DNA from: an uncultured Clostridia bacterium
GTDB lineage: Bacteria > Bacillota_A > Clostridia > TANB77 > CAG-508
DNA: 37,097 bases
Direction of reading: 5' to 3'
NCBI GenBank assembly: GCA_947624715.1
Contig: CANQLO010000014.1
Span: 1 to 37,097, forward strand
Each line of letters starts with the position of its first letter. The first letter of the stretch is position 1. The notes below the pieces were generated by a model, which had not been told where the DNA came from, ran no database searches, and saw nothing but the letters and a program-made list of their open reading frames with translations. Of this stretch, positions 24,180-33,907 are shown in pieces. The translations under genes were made by a program, and so were the position numbers.

Positions 24180-25640
24180 CTATAAATTTTATTATCGACC
24201 ATTAATTAATGAATTAATTTTAAATCTTTATATTTTTTATTAAAATTTTATTTTACTACTTTTCATTTTTTAATTTCAATTTCTTCTATTTTATTTATAT
24301 TTTGTTTTATTCATTTTTTATTTTTAATTTATATTTTGTTCTAAATCTTTTTATTTTTTATTTGCATTTTATTCTTTTTTTATTTTTTATTTATATTTTA
24401 TTTACACATTTTTATTTTATATTAATATTTTATTCTTATACTTTTTTATTTTAATATTAACATTATTTATTTTTTTGTCTTTTTGAACAAATTGTTTAAA
24501 GGACAAGAAATTTTTATATTTAGCAAAAATTTGTTTGTATAATTCTTTTATTTTGTCGGGTTGTTTACATAACATATGGTGAAGTATGGATATCAATTTA
24601 CCTTTAATTATTTTTTCAAATTTACTTTATCACTATTTTTTTATACCAATTATTACTTTAATTTTGTTCTAGCTTTTTTGTCTTTTTGATATTTCTTTGG
24701 ATTTTTTTTGTTCTTTTTGTTTTAATAAGTTTTATATAATTTTTTATTTTATATTTTGTGATTTTTACGTTTTTCCTAAGATAATATGTTATACTTTTCT
24801 TTATTTATATAACTTATTTTTCCATATATCTTTCTTTGTTTGTCTTTTTATTGTTTGTCATATTGTCTATTTTTTAATGTTTAAATTTAAATAAATTTTT
24901 CTTATTTTTCGCATTTTCTTTGATATTTTGCTTCTGTTTTTTCGTTTTTATTCTCTTTTTTATGTTAACTTTATCAATTTTGCTAACTTTTTGTTGATTT
25001 CAAAGGTCTCTTAAATTTTTTATTATTTTTCAATCTTGAACTCTTAATTTTTGTTGATTTCCCTATAGTTTTGAGTGATTTTATACTTTTAATTTTTCAT
25101 AAATTTTTTATACATTCTTTATATATTGTCTTGTCTTATTGACTATTTTCTGTCTTTTTACTCAATTTTTCAAATTACTTAAAATTTATACATTATACTC
25201 ACAAAAGTCTTTTCTTCTTTTACTAATTTTTCTACTTGCTGATTCATCAATTCTTTCTTTTCTGTTTTATGATTCTTTAATTTTACTTTTTCTTTATTTT
25301 GATTTCTTTAACTACTTCGTTTCCAATTTTTACCTAAATATATAACTTCCATTAAAGTTATAAAATATAAATATAATTATTATTTAAAAAAATTTTATTT
25401 CTATTTTTGTTAATTTTAATAATAGATTCTTTTAACATTTTATTTTATTATTTCCAATTTAATCTTATTTATTTTATATATTTTTTAAATTCATATTATT
25501 TTTTATTATTATTTTTTTATTATTCTAATTATTTTTATTATCTTAATTATTTTATTATCTTAATTATTTTATTATTTTAATTATTTTTGTTATTTTAATT
25601 ATTTTATTATATTTTATTTAAATAAAAAAATATTTAATAT
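24180..25640. other. Pyrimidine-rich gene-free stretch
   Basis: About 1.46 kb between the tRNA-Ser promoter and the DUF4446-parB-parA operon hold no gene I can support. The plus strand is dominated by T (roughly two thirds of bases in many lines), with C clearly above G. Words such as TTTTTATTTATATTTTATT recur in degenerate form in the first 300 bases. The few open frames are Phe/Tyr/Leu/Ile strings produced by the composition. The minus strand, purine-rich like the coding strands around it, might be a decayed gene (short Lys/Arg/Glu-rich fragments between stops near 25150-25340), but no family is recognisable. Confidence 0.6.
25520..25612. repeat. 17-bp AT-only tandem repeat
   Basis: About five units of TTATCTTAATTATTTTA with C/T and A/G variants and one 18-base unit. 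Pure A+T in most units. It sits between the pyrimidine-rich stretch and the terminator of the parAB operon. Confidence 0.65.
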
Positions 25641-25651
25641 CTATAATAATA

Positions 25652-25700
25652 AAAAAATTAAAGATGCTGCATAGAAAATAATTTTCTTTAACAACATCTT
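25652..25700 (-). terminator. Terminator of the parA-parB-DUF4446 operon
   Basis: AAGATG-TTG (minus strand, 25700 side) pairs with CAGCATCTT, with an inner AGAAAAT/ATTTTCT stem, followed by TAATTTTTTT. Confidence 0.7.
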
Positions 25701-25745
25701 AATTTTATTTAATAAATTATATTAATTAAAATAAATATATTTTTA

Positions 25746-26213
25746 CTATTTATTAATTGCTATTTTTAATGCTTCATTTTCTTCTTCAGATAATTTATTT
25801 TTTGCTTCTCCTTTAATTATTAATTTGCAATAAACATTTGAATTGTCTATACCATATACGCTATTAATTACTACACCATTATTTTCATTATCTAATAATG
25901 CTAATGCAAAGCTTAAATTGTTTTTATTTGTATTATATAAATTATATTTAATTAATCCTACTTTTTTTATGCATTTATTTAATTCACTATTTAAATTATT
26001 ACAATATTTAATTATTTCATCTTCTTTTTTATTTAATTCATTTACTTGAGAAATATATTTTTTTAAAATATCAGAAATATTTTCTCCATTGCCGAGCTTG
26101 ACAGCTAATTTTTCATATCTCTTTTTGGTCTTTATTGTATAATAAACACTTAAAATAGCAATTATTAGAGATACTATTGATATAATCATTGCTATAATAT
26201 TAAAAGTCTCCAA
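25746..26213 (-). CDS. DUF4446 family membrane-anchored protein
   Basis: A 155-aa protein: one N-terminal membrane helix (about residues 5-27), a charged coiled-coil-like region (about 30-80), then the conserved core GLIKYNLY...NNLSFALALLDNENNGVVINSVYG and a closing KLSEEENEALKIAI helix. This matches DUF4446, often encoded directly after parB in Clostridia. Function unknown; its position suggests a link between chromosome partition and the membrane. It starts 5 bases after the parB stop. Confidence 0.85.
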   Translation of the reverse strand: METFNIIAMIISIVSLIIAILSVYYTIKTKKRYEKLAVKLGNGENISDILKKYISQVNELNKKEDEIIKYCNNLNSELNKCIKKVGLIKYNLYNTNKNNLSFALALLDNENNGVVINSVYGIDNSNVYCKLIIKGEAKNKLSEEENEALKIAINK

Positions 26214-26218
26214 AATAA

Positions 26219-27082
26219 TTATTGTTCCTTTCTAATAATTTCTAATATTCTTTCTAATTCTTCATTAGAAGAATACTGAATAACAATCTTTCCACTTCTT
26301 GGTCCTGCATTTAGTTTAACTTTAGTTCCAAAAAAATCTCTAAAAGAATCTTCTATATCTCTATATACAGCTTCATATTTATTTGCTTTTTTTGGAGCTT
26401 TCTTTTTATTTTTTACGGTTCTTTCAATATCTCTAACTGTTCCACCATTTTCAATTATTTTTAATGCTGTTTCATACTGAACTTCATTATCTGTAATAGC
26501 CATAAGAGATCTGCAATGTCCTTCTGTTAATTTTCCATCTAAAGCTAATTGAATAACTCTTGGATCTAGGTTTAATATTCTCAATGTATTTGTTACATTA
26601 GTCCTACTTATACCTAATCTGTCTGCTAAATCTTGCTGTCTTAAATTATAATTGTCAATCAATTGTTTATATCCTAAAGCTTTTTCTATTGGATTTAAAT
26701 TTTCTCTTTGAATATTCTCTATTAAAGAAATTTCCTTATTTCTTTGTTCATCTTCATCTCTGACTAAACATGGAACTTCTTTTAGTCCAGCCTTTTTTGC
26801 TGCTCTCCATCTTCTTTCTCCAGCTATTATTCTATAAAAATTTCCTTTATTTTCTACTATAATTGGCTGTAATATACCATATGTTTTTATAGATTGAGCT
26901 AGTTCTTCTATAGACTCATCACTAAAAGTTTTTCTTGCTTGCTCTGTATTTGGTTCTATATCTACTATTTTTATCTTTTTAATAGATTCTCCATCATTAT
27001 TTATTTCATTCATTTCTTTTAAAACTTTACTCTCAGAAAATAATGCATCTAAACCTCTACCTAATCCTGAATTCTTAGCCAT
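26219..27082 (-). CDS. parB: Chromosome-partitioning protein ParB
   Basis: ParB/Spo0J, 287 aa, a CTP-dependent clamp that loads on parS sites near the origin and recruits SMC. Typical start AKNSGLGRGLDALF; N-terminal CTPase region with QPIIVENKGNFYRIIAGERRWRAAKKAGL (about 75-105) and ENIQRENLNPIEKALGY (about 122-138); helix-turn-helix LRQQDLADRLGISRTNVTNTLRIL (about 151-174); C-terminal dimer domain ending KIVIQYSSNEELERILEII. It follows parA by 17 bases. I found no convincing parS in the window. Confidence 0.96.
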   Translation of the reverse strand: MAKNSGLGRGLDALFSESKVLKEMNEINNDGESIKKIKIVDIEPNTEQARKTFSDESIEELAQSIKTYGILQPIIVENKGNFYRIIAGERRWRAAKKAGLKEVPCLVRDEDEQRNKEISLIENIQRENLNPIEKALGYKQLIDNYNLRQQDLADRLGISRTNVTNTLRILNLDPRVIQLALDGKLTEGHCRSLMAITDNEVQYETALKIIENGGTVRDIERTVKNKKKAPKKANKYEAVYRDIEDSFRDFFGTKVKLNAGPRSGKIVIQYSSNEELERILEIIRKEQ

Positions 27083-27099
27083 TCATATCATTCCTTTCT

Positions 27100-27867
27100 T
27101 TATTTATTTTTATTCTTTTTTAATAATTCTTTTACTAATTTTTCATAGCTTTTCGCACCTTTAGATCTTGGATCATACATTGTTATTGGCATTCCATAAC
27201 TTGGTGCTTCACTTAGTCTTACGTTTCTTGGAATTACTGTATCAAAAACTTTATTTTCAAAATATCTGTTGATTTCTGTTACAACCTGATTTGATAATTT
27301 TGTTCTTGAATCAAACATAGTCAAAACAGCACCTTCAATACTTAAATTTTTATTATAGTATTTTCTTACTAAATCAATTGTTTTTAATAATTCTCCAACA
27401 CCTTCCAATGCAAAATATTCACATTGTACTGGAATTAAAACACTATCTGATGCAGTTAATGCATTTAATGTAATTAATCCTAATGATGGTGGACAATCAA
27501 TAATTATGTAATCATAGTGTTCTTTAACATTGTCTAGTTTTTTCTTTAATCTAAATTCTCTTTCTTCAAGATTTACAAGCTCTACCTCTGCTCCTGCCAA
27601 ACTCATGTTCGTAGGACATAAATCTAAATTTTTAACCTGTGTTCTTTGAACAGTATTATGAACTTCTACATCATTTATAAGAATATCATAAGTAGAAAAT
27701 TCACTATCTTTTTCTAATCCCATTCCACTTGTAGCATTACCTTGTGGATCAGCATCAACTAATAAAACTTTATTACTTTTTTTAGCAAGTAAAGCTGCTA
27801 TATTTATTGAGGTTGTAGTCTTTCCAACTCCTCCTTTTTGATTTGCAACTGATATTATTTTTCCCAA
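27100..27867 (-). CDS. parA: Chromosome-partitioning ATPase ParA (Soj)
   Basis: ParA-type ATPase that works with ParB in origin segregation and, in Bacillus, in control of DnaA. Deviant Walker A KGGVGKTT (near residues 10-17), VDADPQGNATSG (about 38-49), Walker B YIIIDCPPSLG (about 118-128). Start: TTG at 27867 gives MGKIISVANQKGG, the family N-terminus, with GGAGG eight bases upstream. The in-frame ATG at 27873 is only two bases from that ribosome site, and the longer frame to 27927 lies upstream of the promoter. Transcribed from a promoter nested in the rsmG terminator. Confidence 0.95.
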   Translation of the reverse strand: MGKIISVANQKGGVGKTTTSINIAALLAKKSNKVLLVDADPQGNATSGMGLEKDSEFSTYDILINDVEVHNTVQRTQVKNLDLCPTNMSLAGAEVELVNLEEREFRLKKKLDNVKEHYDYIIIDCPPSLGLITLNALTASDSVLIPVQCEYFALEGVGELLKTIDLVRKYYNKNLSIEGAVLTMFDSRTKLSNQVVTEINRYFENKVFDTVIPRNVRLSEAPSYGMPITMYDPRSKGAKSYEKLVKELLKKNKNK

Positions 27868-27892
27868 TTTCATCTCCTCCAGTCTAAGTAAT

Positions 27893-27921
27893 ATAATACA
27901 AAAAAACAAGCAATCTGTCAA
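27893..27921 (-). promoter_or_regulatory. Consensus sigma-A promoter of parA-parB
   Basis: On the minus strand TTGACA (27916-27921), 17 bases, TATTAT (27893-27898). The spacer contains the 3' arm and T run of the rsmG terminator. Confidence 0.85.
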
Positions 27922-27942
27922 CAACAAATTTGCTTGTTTTAT
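27899..27942 (-). terminator. Terminator after rsmG
   Basis: AAAACAAGCAA and TTGCTTGTTTT pair around a loop of about 15 bases and run into seven T on the minus strand. It begins within a few bases of the rsmG stop and overlaps the parA promoter. Confidence 0.8.
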
Positions 27943-27944
27943 AT

Positions 27945-28631
27945 TTATTTTATTGGCTCTTTTGCTGGAGTTCCAGCTTTTCTAGGATATTTATCATTTA
28001 TTTTTTTTATTTTTTTAATTATTATAATATTTCTTTCTATATCTGAATTAGGCAAATAAAAATTATCTACTTTTTCTAAACTTCCACCTAGTTCTACAAT
28101 AGCATTCTCAGCTGTTTTAAGTTCTTCTTCTATATTTGGTCCTTTCATACAAATACATATTCCACCAACTTTTACAAAAGGCATTAAATATTCTAATAAT
28201 GTACTTAAATTTGCTACTGCTCTTGATACAGCTACGTCATATACTTCTCTGTGTTCTTTATTTCTGCCTAATTCCTCTGCTCTTGCATGAATAGCTTTAA
28301 TTTTATCTAAATTTATTTTTTGAATAACTTCATTTAAAAAGTTAATTCTTTTATTTAATGAATCCATTAAAGTAATATCTAAATTTTTGTTCATTATCTT
28401 TATAGGTATTCCTGGAAATCCAGCGCCTGTTCCTACATCTATTATTTTATCATTATCTTTTATATACTTTAAAATACTAGATGAATCAATAAAATGCTTT
28501 AATATTATTTGACTTGGTTCTGTAATTGCTGTTAAATTTATTTTTTCATTCCACTCTAACAATAATTGCATATACTTATCAAATTGATTTGCTTCTTCTT
28601 CACTTATATTCATTATCTCTTTAATATCCAT
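27945..28631 (-). CDS. rsmG: 16S rRNA (guanine527-N7)-methyltransferase
   Basis: RsmG (GidB), 228 aa, methylates G527 of 16S rRNA. SAM motif IIDVGTGAGFPGIPIKI (about 63-79), the start MNISEEEANQFDKYMQLLLEWNEKINLTAI (landmark in residues 7-36), and AVSRAVANLSTLLEYLMPFVK (about 153-173). It begins two bases after the mnmG stop, as in the classic mnmE-mnmG-rsmG order. Confidence 0.96.
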   Translation of the reverse strand: MDIKEIMNISEEEANQFDKYMQLLLEWNEKINLTAITEPSQIILKHFIDSSSILKYIKDNDKIIDVGTGAGFPGIPIKIMNKNLDITLMDSLNKRINFLNEVIQKINLDKIKAIHARAEELGRNKEHREVYDVAVSRAVANLSTLLEYLMPFVKVGGICICMKGPNIEEELKTAENAIVELGGSLEKVDNFYLPNSDIERNIIIIKKIKKINDKYPRKAGTPAKEPIK

Positions 28632-28633
28632 AA

Positions 28634-30517
28634 CTAGTTATTATCCTTCTTTAAAGTTTCTAAATAAATTAGTAATACTGAGATGTCAGCAGGTGAAACA
28701 CCTGATATTCTTGATGCTTGTCCAACTGAAAGTGGTTTTACTTTATTAAGTTTTTGTCTTGCTTCTAATCTTAATCCTTTTATTTGTTCATAGTCAATAT
28801 TTTCATTTAATTTTTTATTTTCTAAATTTTTAAATTTTTCAACTTGACTTTCTTCAAGTTTTATATAGCCCTCATATTTAACCATTATATTTATTTCTTC
28901 TTTTTCTTCCTTGCTTAAATCAGGCCTATTTTCATCTATTTCACTAAGTTTATTATAATCTAATTCTGTACGTTTTAGTAAATCAGACATTTTTACTCCT
29001 GTTGTAATTTTACTAGAATTAAATTTTTCTAGAAAATTATTTACTTTTTCTGTTGGTTTTATTATTTCTTCATTTAGTCTTTTTACTTCTTTTTCTATAT
29101 TTTCTTTTTTTATTAAAAACTTATTATATCTTTCATCTGATATAAGTCCTATTCTGTGTCCTATTTCTGTAAGTCTTAAATCTGCATTATCTTGTCTTAA
29201 AAGCAGCCTATATTCAGCTCTTGATGTCATCATTCTATATGGTTCATTAGTTCCTTTTGTAACAATATCATCTATTAGAACACCAATATAAGCTTGAGAT
29301 CTGTCCAATACAATAGGTTCTTCTCCTTTTATTTTAAGAGATGCATTTATTCCTGCAATTAAGCCTTGTGATGCTGCTTCCTCATATCCAGATGTACCAT
29401 TTATTTGTCCTGCAAAAAACATTCCACTAATTGTTTTATGTTCTAATGAAAGTTTTAATTCTTGTGGATCTATACAATCATATTCTATTGCATAAGCAGG
29501 TCTTGTAAACTCAACATGTTCCATTCCTGGAATAGTTCTATACATTGCAATTTGAACTTCTTCTGGAAGTGATGAACTCATTCCTTGTACATACATTTCA
29601 TCAGTATCTCTTCCAATAGGTTCAACAAATAATTGATGTCTTTCTTTATCTGCAAATCTTACTACTTTATCCTCTATTGAAGGACAGTATCTAGGACCCG
29701 TTCCATGTATTTTTCCAGAATATAATGGAGATTTATCTAAATTATCTCTAATTATCTGATGAGTTTTCTCATTAGTATAAGTTAGATAGCATGGAAGTTG
29801 ATTATCATCTTTTGAAAAATCATCTTCTAATGAAAATGGTACTATTTCTTCATCTCCTTCCTGTACTTGCATCTTATCAAAATCTAAGCTTCTTTTATTA
29901 ACTCTTGCAGGAGTTCCTGTTTTAAATCTGTTTACCTTTATTCCAAGATTTTTTAAAATATCAGTAAGTTTATTTGAAGCAGCCACTCCATCAGGTCCAC
30001 TTGAATATGAAACATCTCCTATATGAATCATTCCTCCTAAATATGTACCTGTTGCTAAAATAACACAATCTACATCATATATTGCTCCAATATTAGTTTC
30101 TACTGATTTTACTTTATTATTTTCTACATTTATATTAACTATTTCAGCTTGTTTTAAAAATAGATTTTCTTGCTTTTCTAGTGTATGCTTCATTTCTGCT
30201 TGATATCTTTTTCTATCTGCTTGAGCTCTTAAAGAATATACAGCTGGTCCTTTTGATGTATTAAGCATTTTTAGTTGTACATAAGTTTTGTCTATATTCT
30301 TTCCCATTTCTCCACCTAGACAATCTATTTCTCTTACAATATGACCTTTTGAACTTCCTCCTATATGAGGATTACATGGCATGTTAGCAACTGCCTCTAA
30401 GCTAATAGAAAATACAAGTGTCTTCATTCCCATTCTTGCACAAGCTAAACCTGCTTCACATCCTGCATGTCCTGCTCCTATTACTGCTACATTATATTTT
30501 CCTGCATAATAACTCAT
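28634..30517 (-). CDS. mnmG: tRNA uridine-5-carboxymethylaminomethyl modification enzyme MnmG
   Basis: FAD-dependent partner of MnmE that modifies U34 of several tRNAs. 627 aa. FAD-binding [17 protein letters not shown] (about 14-30), [27 protein letters not shown] with its conserved Cys/His region, [22 protein letters not shown] and the C-terminal [17 protein letters not shown] segment are all present. ATG is preceded by AAAGGAAA. It lies 165 bases from mnmE and abuts rsmG. Confidence 0.97.
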   Translation of the reverse strand: MSYYAGKYNVAVIGAGHAGCEAGLACARMGMKTLVFSISLEAVANMPCNPHIGGSSKGHIVREIDCLGGEMGKNIDKTYVQLKMLNTSKGPAVYSLRAQADRKRYQAEMKHTLEKQENLFLKQAEIVNINVENNKVKSVETNIGAIYDVDCVILATGTYLGGMIHIGDVSYSSGPDGVAASNKLTDILKNLGIKVNRFKTGTPARVNKRSLDFDKMQVQEGDEEIVPFSLEDDFSKDDNQLPCYLTYTNEKTHQIIRDNLDKSPLYSGKIHGTGPRYCPSIEDKVVRFADKERHQLFVEPIGRDTDEMYVQGMSSSLPEEVQIAMYRTIPGMEHVEFTRPAYAIEYDCIDPQELKLSLEHKTISGMFFAGQINGTSGYEEAASQGLIAGINASLKIKGEEPIVLDRSQAYIGVLIDDIVTKGTNEPYRMMTSRAEYRLLLRQDNADLRLTEIGHRIGLISDERYNKFLIKKENIEKEVKRLNEEIIKPTEKVNNFLEKFNSSKITTGVKMSDLLKRTELDYNKLSEIDENRPDLSKEEKEEINIMVKYEGYIKLEESQVEKFKNLENKKLNENIDYEQIKGLRLEARQKLNKVKPLSVGQASRISGVSPADISVLLIYLETLKKDNN

Positions 30518-30654
30518 TATTAATTTCCTTTCTACTTTATGTGATTTTTATATTTTCCTTATTGTTATTTATGAAACATGAACACTTTTTATTTTATTTA
30601 TTGTTGATATTATAATGTTTTTTTAGGATTTATAAAACTAGTTTTTTATAAGTG

Positions 30655-30694
30655 TTCGGTTTTTATTTTCCTAATTCGGTATTTATTTTCCTAA
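30655..30694. repeat. 20-bp tandem duplication at the 3' end of mnmE
   Basis: Two adjacent copies of TTCGGTTTTTATTTTCCTAA differ at one base. The inner copy includes the last codons and stop of mnmE; the outer copy lies just past it. Confidence 0.8.
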
Positions 30695-32056
30695 ACAGAA
30701 TTTTTTAAAAATCTCATTTATTATATCTTCTGATGCATTTTTTCCTGTTATCTCCCCTAAGTCCTCTAACGCCTGCTTTATAGGAATTGAAGATATATCT
30801 ATAGGCATATTATTTTTTACTGAATCTATAGCTTTTTCTATATTTTCTTTTGCTTTTCTTATTTGATTTTTATGTCTTTCGTTGGTGATTACAACATCAT
30901 TCCCATTGCAAAAATTATTTAGACTAAATAGCTCTACAATTTTTTGATATAGTTCATTTAATCCTTTCTTTTTTAGTGCAGACACTTTAATTATAGGCTT
31001 TTCTAACTTTTTTAATATTTCTTCTGTTTTATTGTTATTTTGTTTTATGTCAACCTTATTTAATACTATTATAGCTTGTTTATTTTTAATAATATCAGCT
31101 ATTTCTTGGTCCTCTTTACTAAAATCACTTGATAAATCAAATATTGCAATAATTAAATCTGCTTCATTTGCAAACTTCTTACTTTTTTCAACTCCAATTT
31201 GCTCTATTTTATTGTCTGTTTGTCTTATACCTGCTGTATCAATAAGTTTTAGAGATAGACCTTCTATATTTATATATTCTTCTATTGAATCTCTTGTAGT
31301 TCCTTCTATATCGCTTACAATGGCTCTATCTTCATTTAAAATTGCATTTAATAAAGATGATTTACCTGCATTTGGTTTTCCAAAAATAACAGTTTTTATT
31401 CCATCTCTTATTAGCTTTCCTCTATCAAAGCTTTTTTCTAATTCTTCTAATAAAGTTTTTATTTTTTCTAGTTTATCTAAAGCTTCATTATTAGTGATTT
31501 CTTCAATATCATACTCTGGGTAATCTACAATTACCTCTATATTAACCATTACATCAGTTATTTTATTTTCTATCTCATTAATTTTACTAGACAACTCACC
31601 TTTAAGCCCTTTTACAGACTCTTTGGCTTCTTTGTCTGACTTAGAATTTATTAAATCAATTATTGATTCTGCTTGTGCTAAATCAATTCTTCCATTTAAA
31701 AATGCTCTTTTAGTAAATTCTCCTGGCTCTGCTAGTTCTGCTCCATTTTTTAAACAGATATTAAGTATTTTTCTTTCTATAGTCATCCCGCCATGAGTAT
31801 TTATTTCACACATATTTTCAGTTGTGTAGCTTTTAGGACTAACAAAGTATGATACTAAGACTTCATCAATTATTTCATTATTTTCAGGATTTATAATATT
31901 TCCATATTTAATTGTATAACCTTTTATTTCTTTTTCTTTATTTTTAGGAATAAATATTTTATCTATTATTTCAAAGCTTTTAGGTCCTGAAAGTCTTACT
32001 ATTCCTATTCCCCCATTTCCTGCTGCTGTTGAAATTGCAACTATTGTACTTTTCAT
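30683..32056 (-). CDS. mnmE: tRNA modification GTPase MnmE
   Basis: GTPase that acts with MnmG on U34 of tRNA. 457 aa. N-terminal folate-binding domain with STAAGNGGIGIVRLSGP and EFTKRAFLNGRIDLAQAE; G domain with G1 GKPNAGKSSL (about 224-233), G3 DTAG, G4 NKVD, and the G2 loop DIEGTTRDSIEEYI; the C-terminal FCLGK supplies the catalytic Cys of the family. It is separated from jag by a terminator, so it has its own transcript. Confidence 0.97.
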   Translation of the reverse strand: MKSTIVAISTAAGNGGIGIVRLSGPKSFEIIDKIFIPKNKEKEIKGYTIKYGNIINPENNEIIDEVLVSYFVSPKSYTTENMCEINTHGGMTIERKILNICLKNGAELAEPGEFTKRAFLNGRIDLAQAESIIDLINSKSDKEAKESVKGLKGELSSKINEIENKITDVMVNIEVIVDYPEYDIEEITNNEALDKLEKIKTLLEELEKSFDRGKLIRDGIKTVIFGKPNAGKSSLLNAILNEDRAIVSDIEGTTRDSIEEYINIEGLSLKLIDTAGIRQTDNKIEQIGVEKSKKFANEADLIIAIFDLSSDFSKEDQEIADIIKNKQAIIVLNKVDIKQNNNKTEEILKKLEKPIIKVSALKKKGLNELYQKIVELFSLNNFCNGNDVVITNERHKNQIRKAKENIEKAIDSVKNNMPIDISSIPIKQALEDLGEITGKNASEDIINEIFKKFCLGK

Positions 32057-32120
32057 AGTTGGTCTCCTATTTCATATATTATATTTTAACAAATTTTAAA
32101 CATTATGTAAATAAAAGCTA

Positions 32121-32173
32121 AAATAAAAGTCAAAGTAAGATTTGTTTAATAAACTAATCTCGAACTTTGACTT
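32121..32173 (-). terminator. Terminator after jag
   Basis: AAGTCAAAGT (32127-32136) and ACTTTGACTT (32164-32173) form a ten-pair stem, followed on the minus strand by TTATTTTAG. It ends the rpmH-rnpA-yidD-yidC-jag run. Confidence 0.75.
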
Positions 32174-32192
32174 CGATTTTTTATTATATAAA

Positions 32193-32888
32193 TTATTTTT
32201 TTATATCAACAACTAATTTTCTATGAGGTTCTTCACCAATACTATATGTAGTAACTCCTGTACTATTTTGAAGTTCAGTATGCAATATTTTTCTTTCATA
32301 AGCTGTCATAGGTTCTAGAACAACTTTCTTCTTAGTTCTTAATACTGTTTTTTCAAGTTTTCTTGCAAGCTCTTTTAATGTATTTTCTCTTTTTGATTTG
32401 TAATCACATATATCTAATGAAATTCTAACTCTGTCACTGGTACGTTTATTTGCTATTGCAGAAATAACTGTTTGAAGAGAATTTATAATATCTCCTCTAT
32501 ATCCTATTAACTTACCTGAATCTTTGCCTGTAATACTAACTTCTACTAGATTATTATTTTTATTTATTTCATAAGATAATTCTCCAAATGTAGATGAAAA
32601 ACTCTCTAAAAATTTTGCTAAATCTTCTTTTGCTAAGTTATAATTTTCTTCACTTAATTCTTTTTCTTCTTTTATAATTGTTTTTGGTCTTTCTATTGAA
32701 TTTTCTCTGCCTTCTTTAACTGTTAATTCGACTTTTACAATTCTAGGCGAAAGAATACTATAAAAACTTCTTTTTTCTTCATTTTCAAGAACTTTAACAT
32801 CTACATCACTACGTGATACGCCAAGTTCTTTTAGTCCATTTTCAATAGCTTCATTTGATGTTTTTCCTTCTGAGATTATAGATTTCAT
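32193..32888 (-). CDS. jag: RNA-binding protein Jag (KhpB/EloR)
   Basis: A 231-aa RNA-binding protein tied to control of cell elongation in other Bacillota. Jag-N domain at residues 1-50 (ISEGKTSNEAIENGLKELGV), KH domain about 75-150 with NLVEVSITGKDSGKLIGYRG, and R3H domain about 165-231 (VVLEPMTAYERKILHTELQ, GEEPHRKLVVDIKK). It starts 13 bases after yidC, the usual partner. Confidence 0.95.
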   Translation of the reverse strand: MKSIISEGKTSNEAIENGLKELGVSRSDVDVKVLENEEKRSFYSILSPRIVKVELTVKEGRENSIERPKTIIKEEKELSEENYNLAKEDLAKFLESFSSTFGELSYEINKNNNLVEVSITGKDSGKLIGYRGDIINSLQTVISAIANKRTSDRVRISLDICDYKSKRENTLKELARKLEKTVLRTKKKVVLEPMTAYERKILHTELQNSTGVTTYSIGEEPHRKLVVDIKK

Positions 32889-32901
32889 ATTATTTCCTCC
32901 T

Positions 32902-33894
32902 TTAAGCCTCTTCCTTTTCTTTAAATATTCTATTTATTATAACTCTTTCTAATAATTGTAGTGAGTTACTTATAAACCAATATAATGATAGTCCTAATGG
33001 AGCAATTATTGCAATCGCAATTGACATTATAGGCATCATATAATTCATGCTATTTGTCATTTGTTGCATACTTTCTAATTGTTCTTCTGTAGTCTCTTCC
33101 CCATCTTTTGAAACTTTCTTCTCAACAACTGTTTCTTCTTTCTTTTTGTTATTCTTTTTAGTTAAAGCCATTGATAATTTTATGTTTATAAATGTTGTAA
33201 TTATATATAATAATGGTATGATATAAACTTTAACATCATTTAGATTCTGCATTGGAATTTTACTTAAATCCAATCCTAAGAAATCCATATTTATATTAAC
33301 TCTATCATCTTGTTCTCTATATTTATTTATAATTTCAATTTCAACATATGAAGATCTTTGTCCGTTATTATTTTTCTTTAAATCTTCCTGATAATATTCA
33401 ACTACGCTCAAGTTACTATTATCAACATTTTCCTCATTTACTGCATTTTGTACTATTTCATTACTAACTACTACATTTTTTTCTTGATTAACAACATTTT
33501 CTTCTACTACACTTTGTGCAGTACTATATTTCACTTTATCTAAGTTTTTCATATATGTCAAAGGTCTACTAACTAAATAAAATACTGATAAAAATATTAT
33601 TAATTGAAGTATTGCACTTATACAACCTGAAAAAGGACTAACCTTTTCCCTTCTGTAAAGTTCTATTGTTTCCCTATTTAACTTTTCTGGGTCGTTTTTA
33701 TATTTTAGCTGAATTTTATTCATTTCCTCTTGAACTTTTGCAGTCTTTTTCATAGTTTTTTGCTGTTTTATTGTAAAAGGTAATAAAATTAATCTCAATA
33801 AAACTGAAAATATAATAATAGCCCAACCATAATTTTGTACTATGTTGTAAATAAAATTTAGTACGTAGCCTAATAAGCCAGCTATAGCTCCCAT
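32902..33894 (-). CDS. yidC: Membrane protein insertase YidC
   Basis: YidC/Oxa1-family insertase, 330 aa. Core helices: YGWAIIIFSVLLRLILLPFTI (about 22-42) with the functional Arg of the groove, SAILQLIIFLSVFYLV (about 87-102), YIIPLLYIITTFINIKLSM, and the paired C-terminal helices MNYMMPIMSIAIAIIAPLGLSLYWFISN. No lipobox signal is present. An unusually long Asn/Val/Glu-rich insertion (about 115-200) follows the second helix, larger than in Bacillus SpoIIIJ; it would face the outside. It lies between yidD and jag as normal. Confidence 0.95.
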   Translation of the reverse strand: MGAIAGLLGYVLNFIYNIVQNYGWAIIIFSVLLRLILLPFTIKQQKTMKKTAKVQEEMNKIQLKYKNDPEKLNRETIELYRREKVSPFSGCISAILQLIIFLSVFYLVSRPLTYMKNLDKVKYSTAQSVVEENVVNQEKNVVVSNEIVQNAVNEENVDNSNLSVVEYYQEDLKKNNNGQRSSYVEIEIINKYREQDDRVNINMDFLGLDLSKIPMQNLNDVKVYIIPLLYIITTFINIKLSMALTKKNNKKKEETVVEKKVSKDGEETTEEQLESMQQMTNSMNYMMPIMSIAIAIIAPLGLSLYWFISNSLQLLERVIINRIFKEKEEA

Positions 33895-33907
33895 TCCTCT
33901 TCTCCTT

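Noticed and set aside
24697..25345. Open frames encoding Phe/Tyr/Leu/Ile-rich peptides in the T-rich stretch
   Set aside because: Composition artefacts: no ribosome sites, no family likeness, and the bias runs across all frames.
28688..28706. Partial parS-like sequence (TGTTTCAC on the minus strand) inside mnmG
   Set aside because: Only one half of the 16-base palindrome matches; the other half is CTGCTGACA. The bases encode the conserved GVSPADIS segment.
30580..30657. Inverted repeat GAACACTT/AAGTGTTC between mnmE and mnmG as a terminator
   Set aside because: The arms are over 60 bases apart with no T run at the correct side, so it is weak evidence for a terminator.
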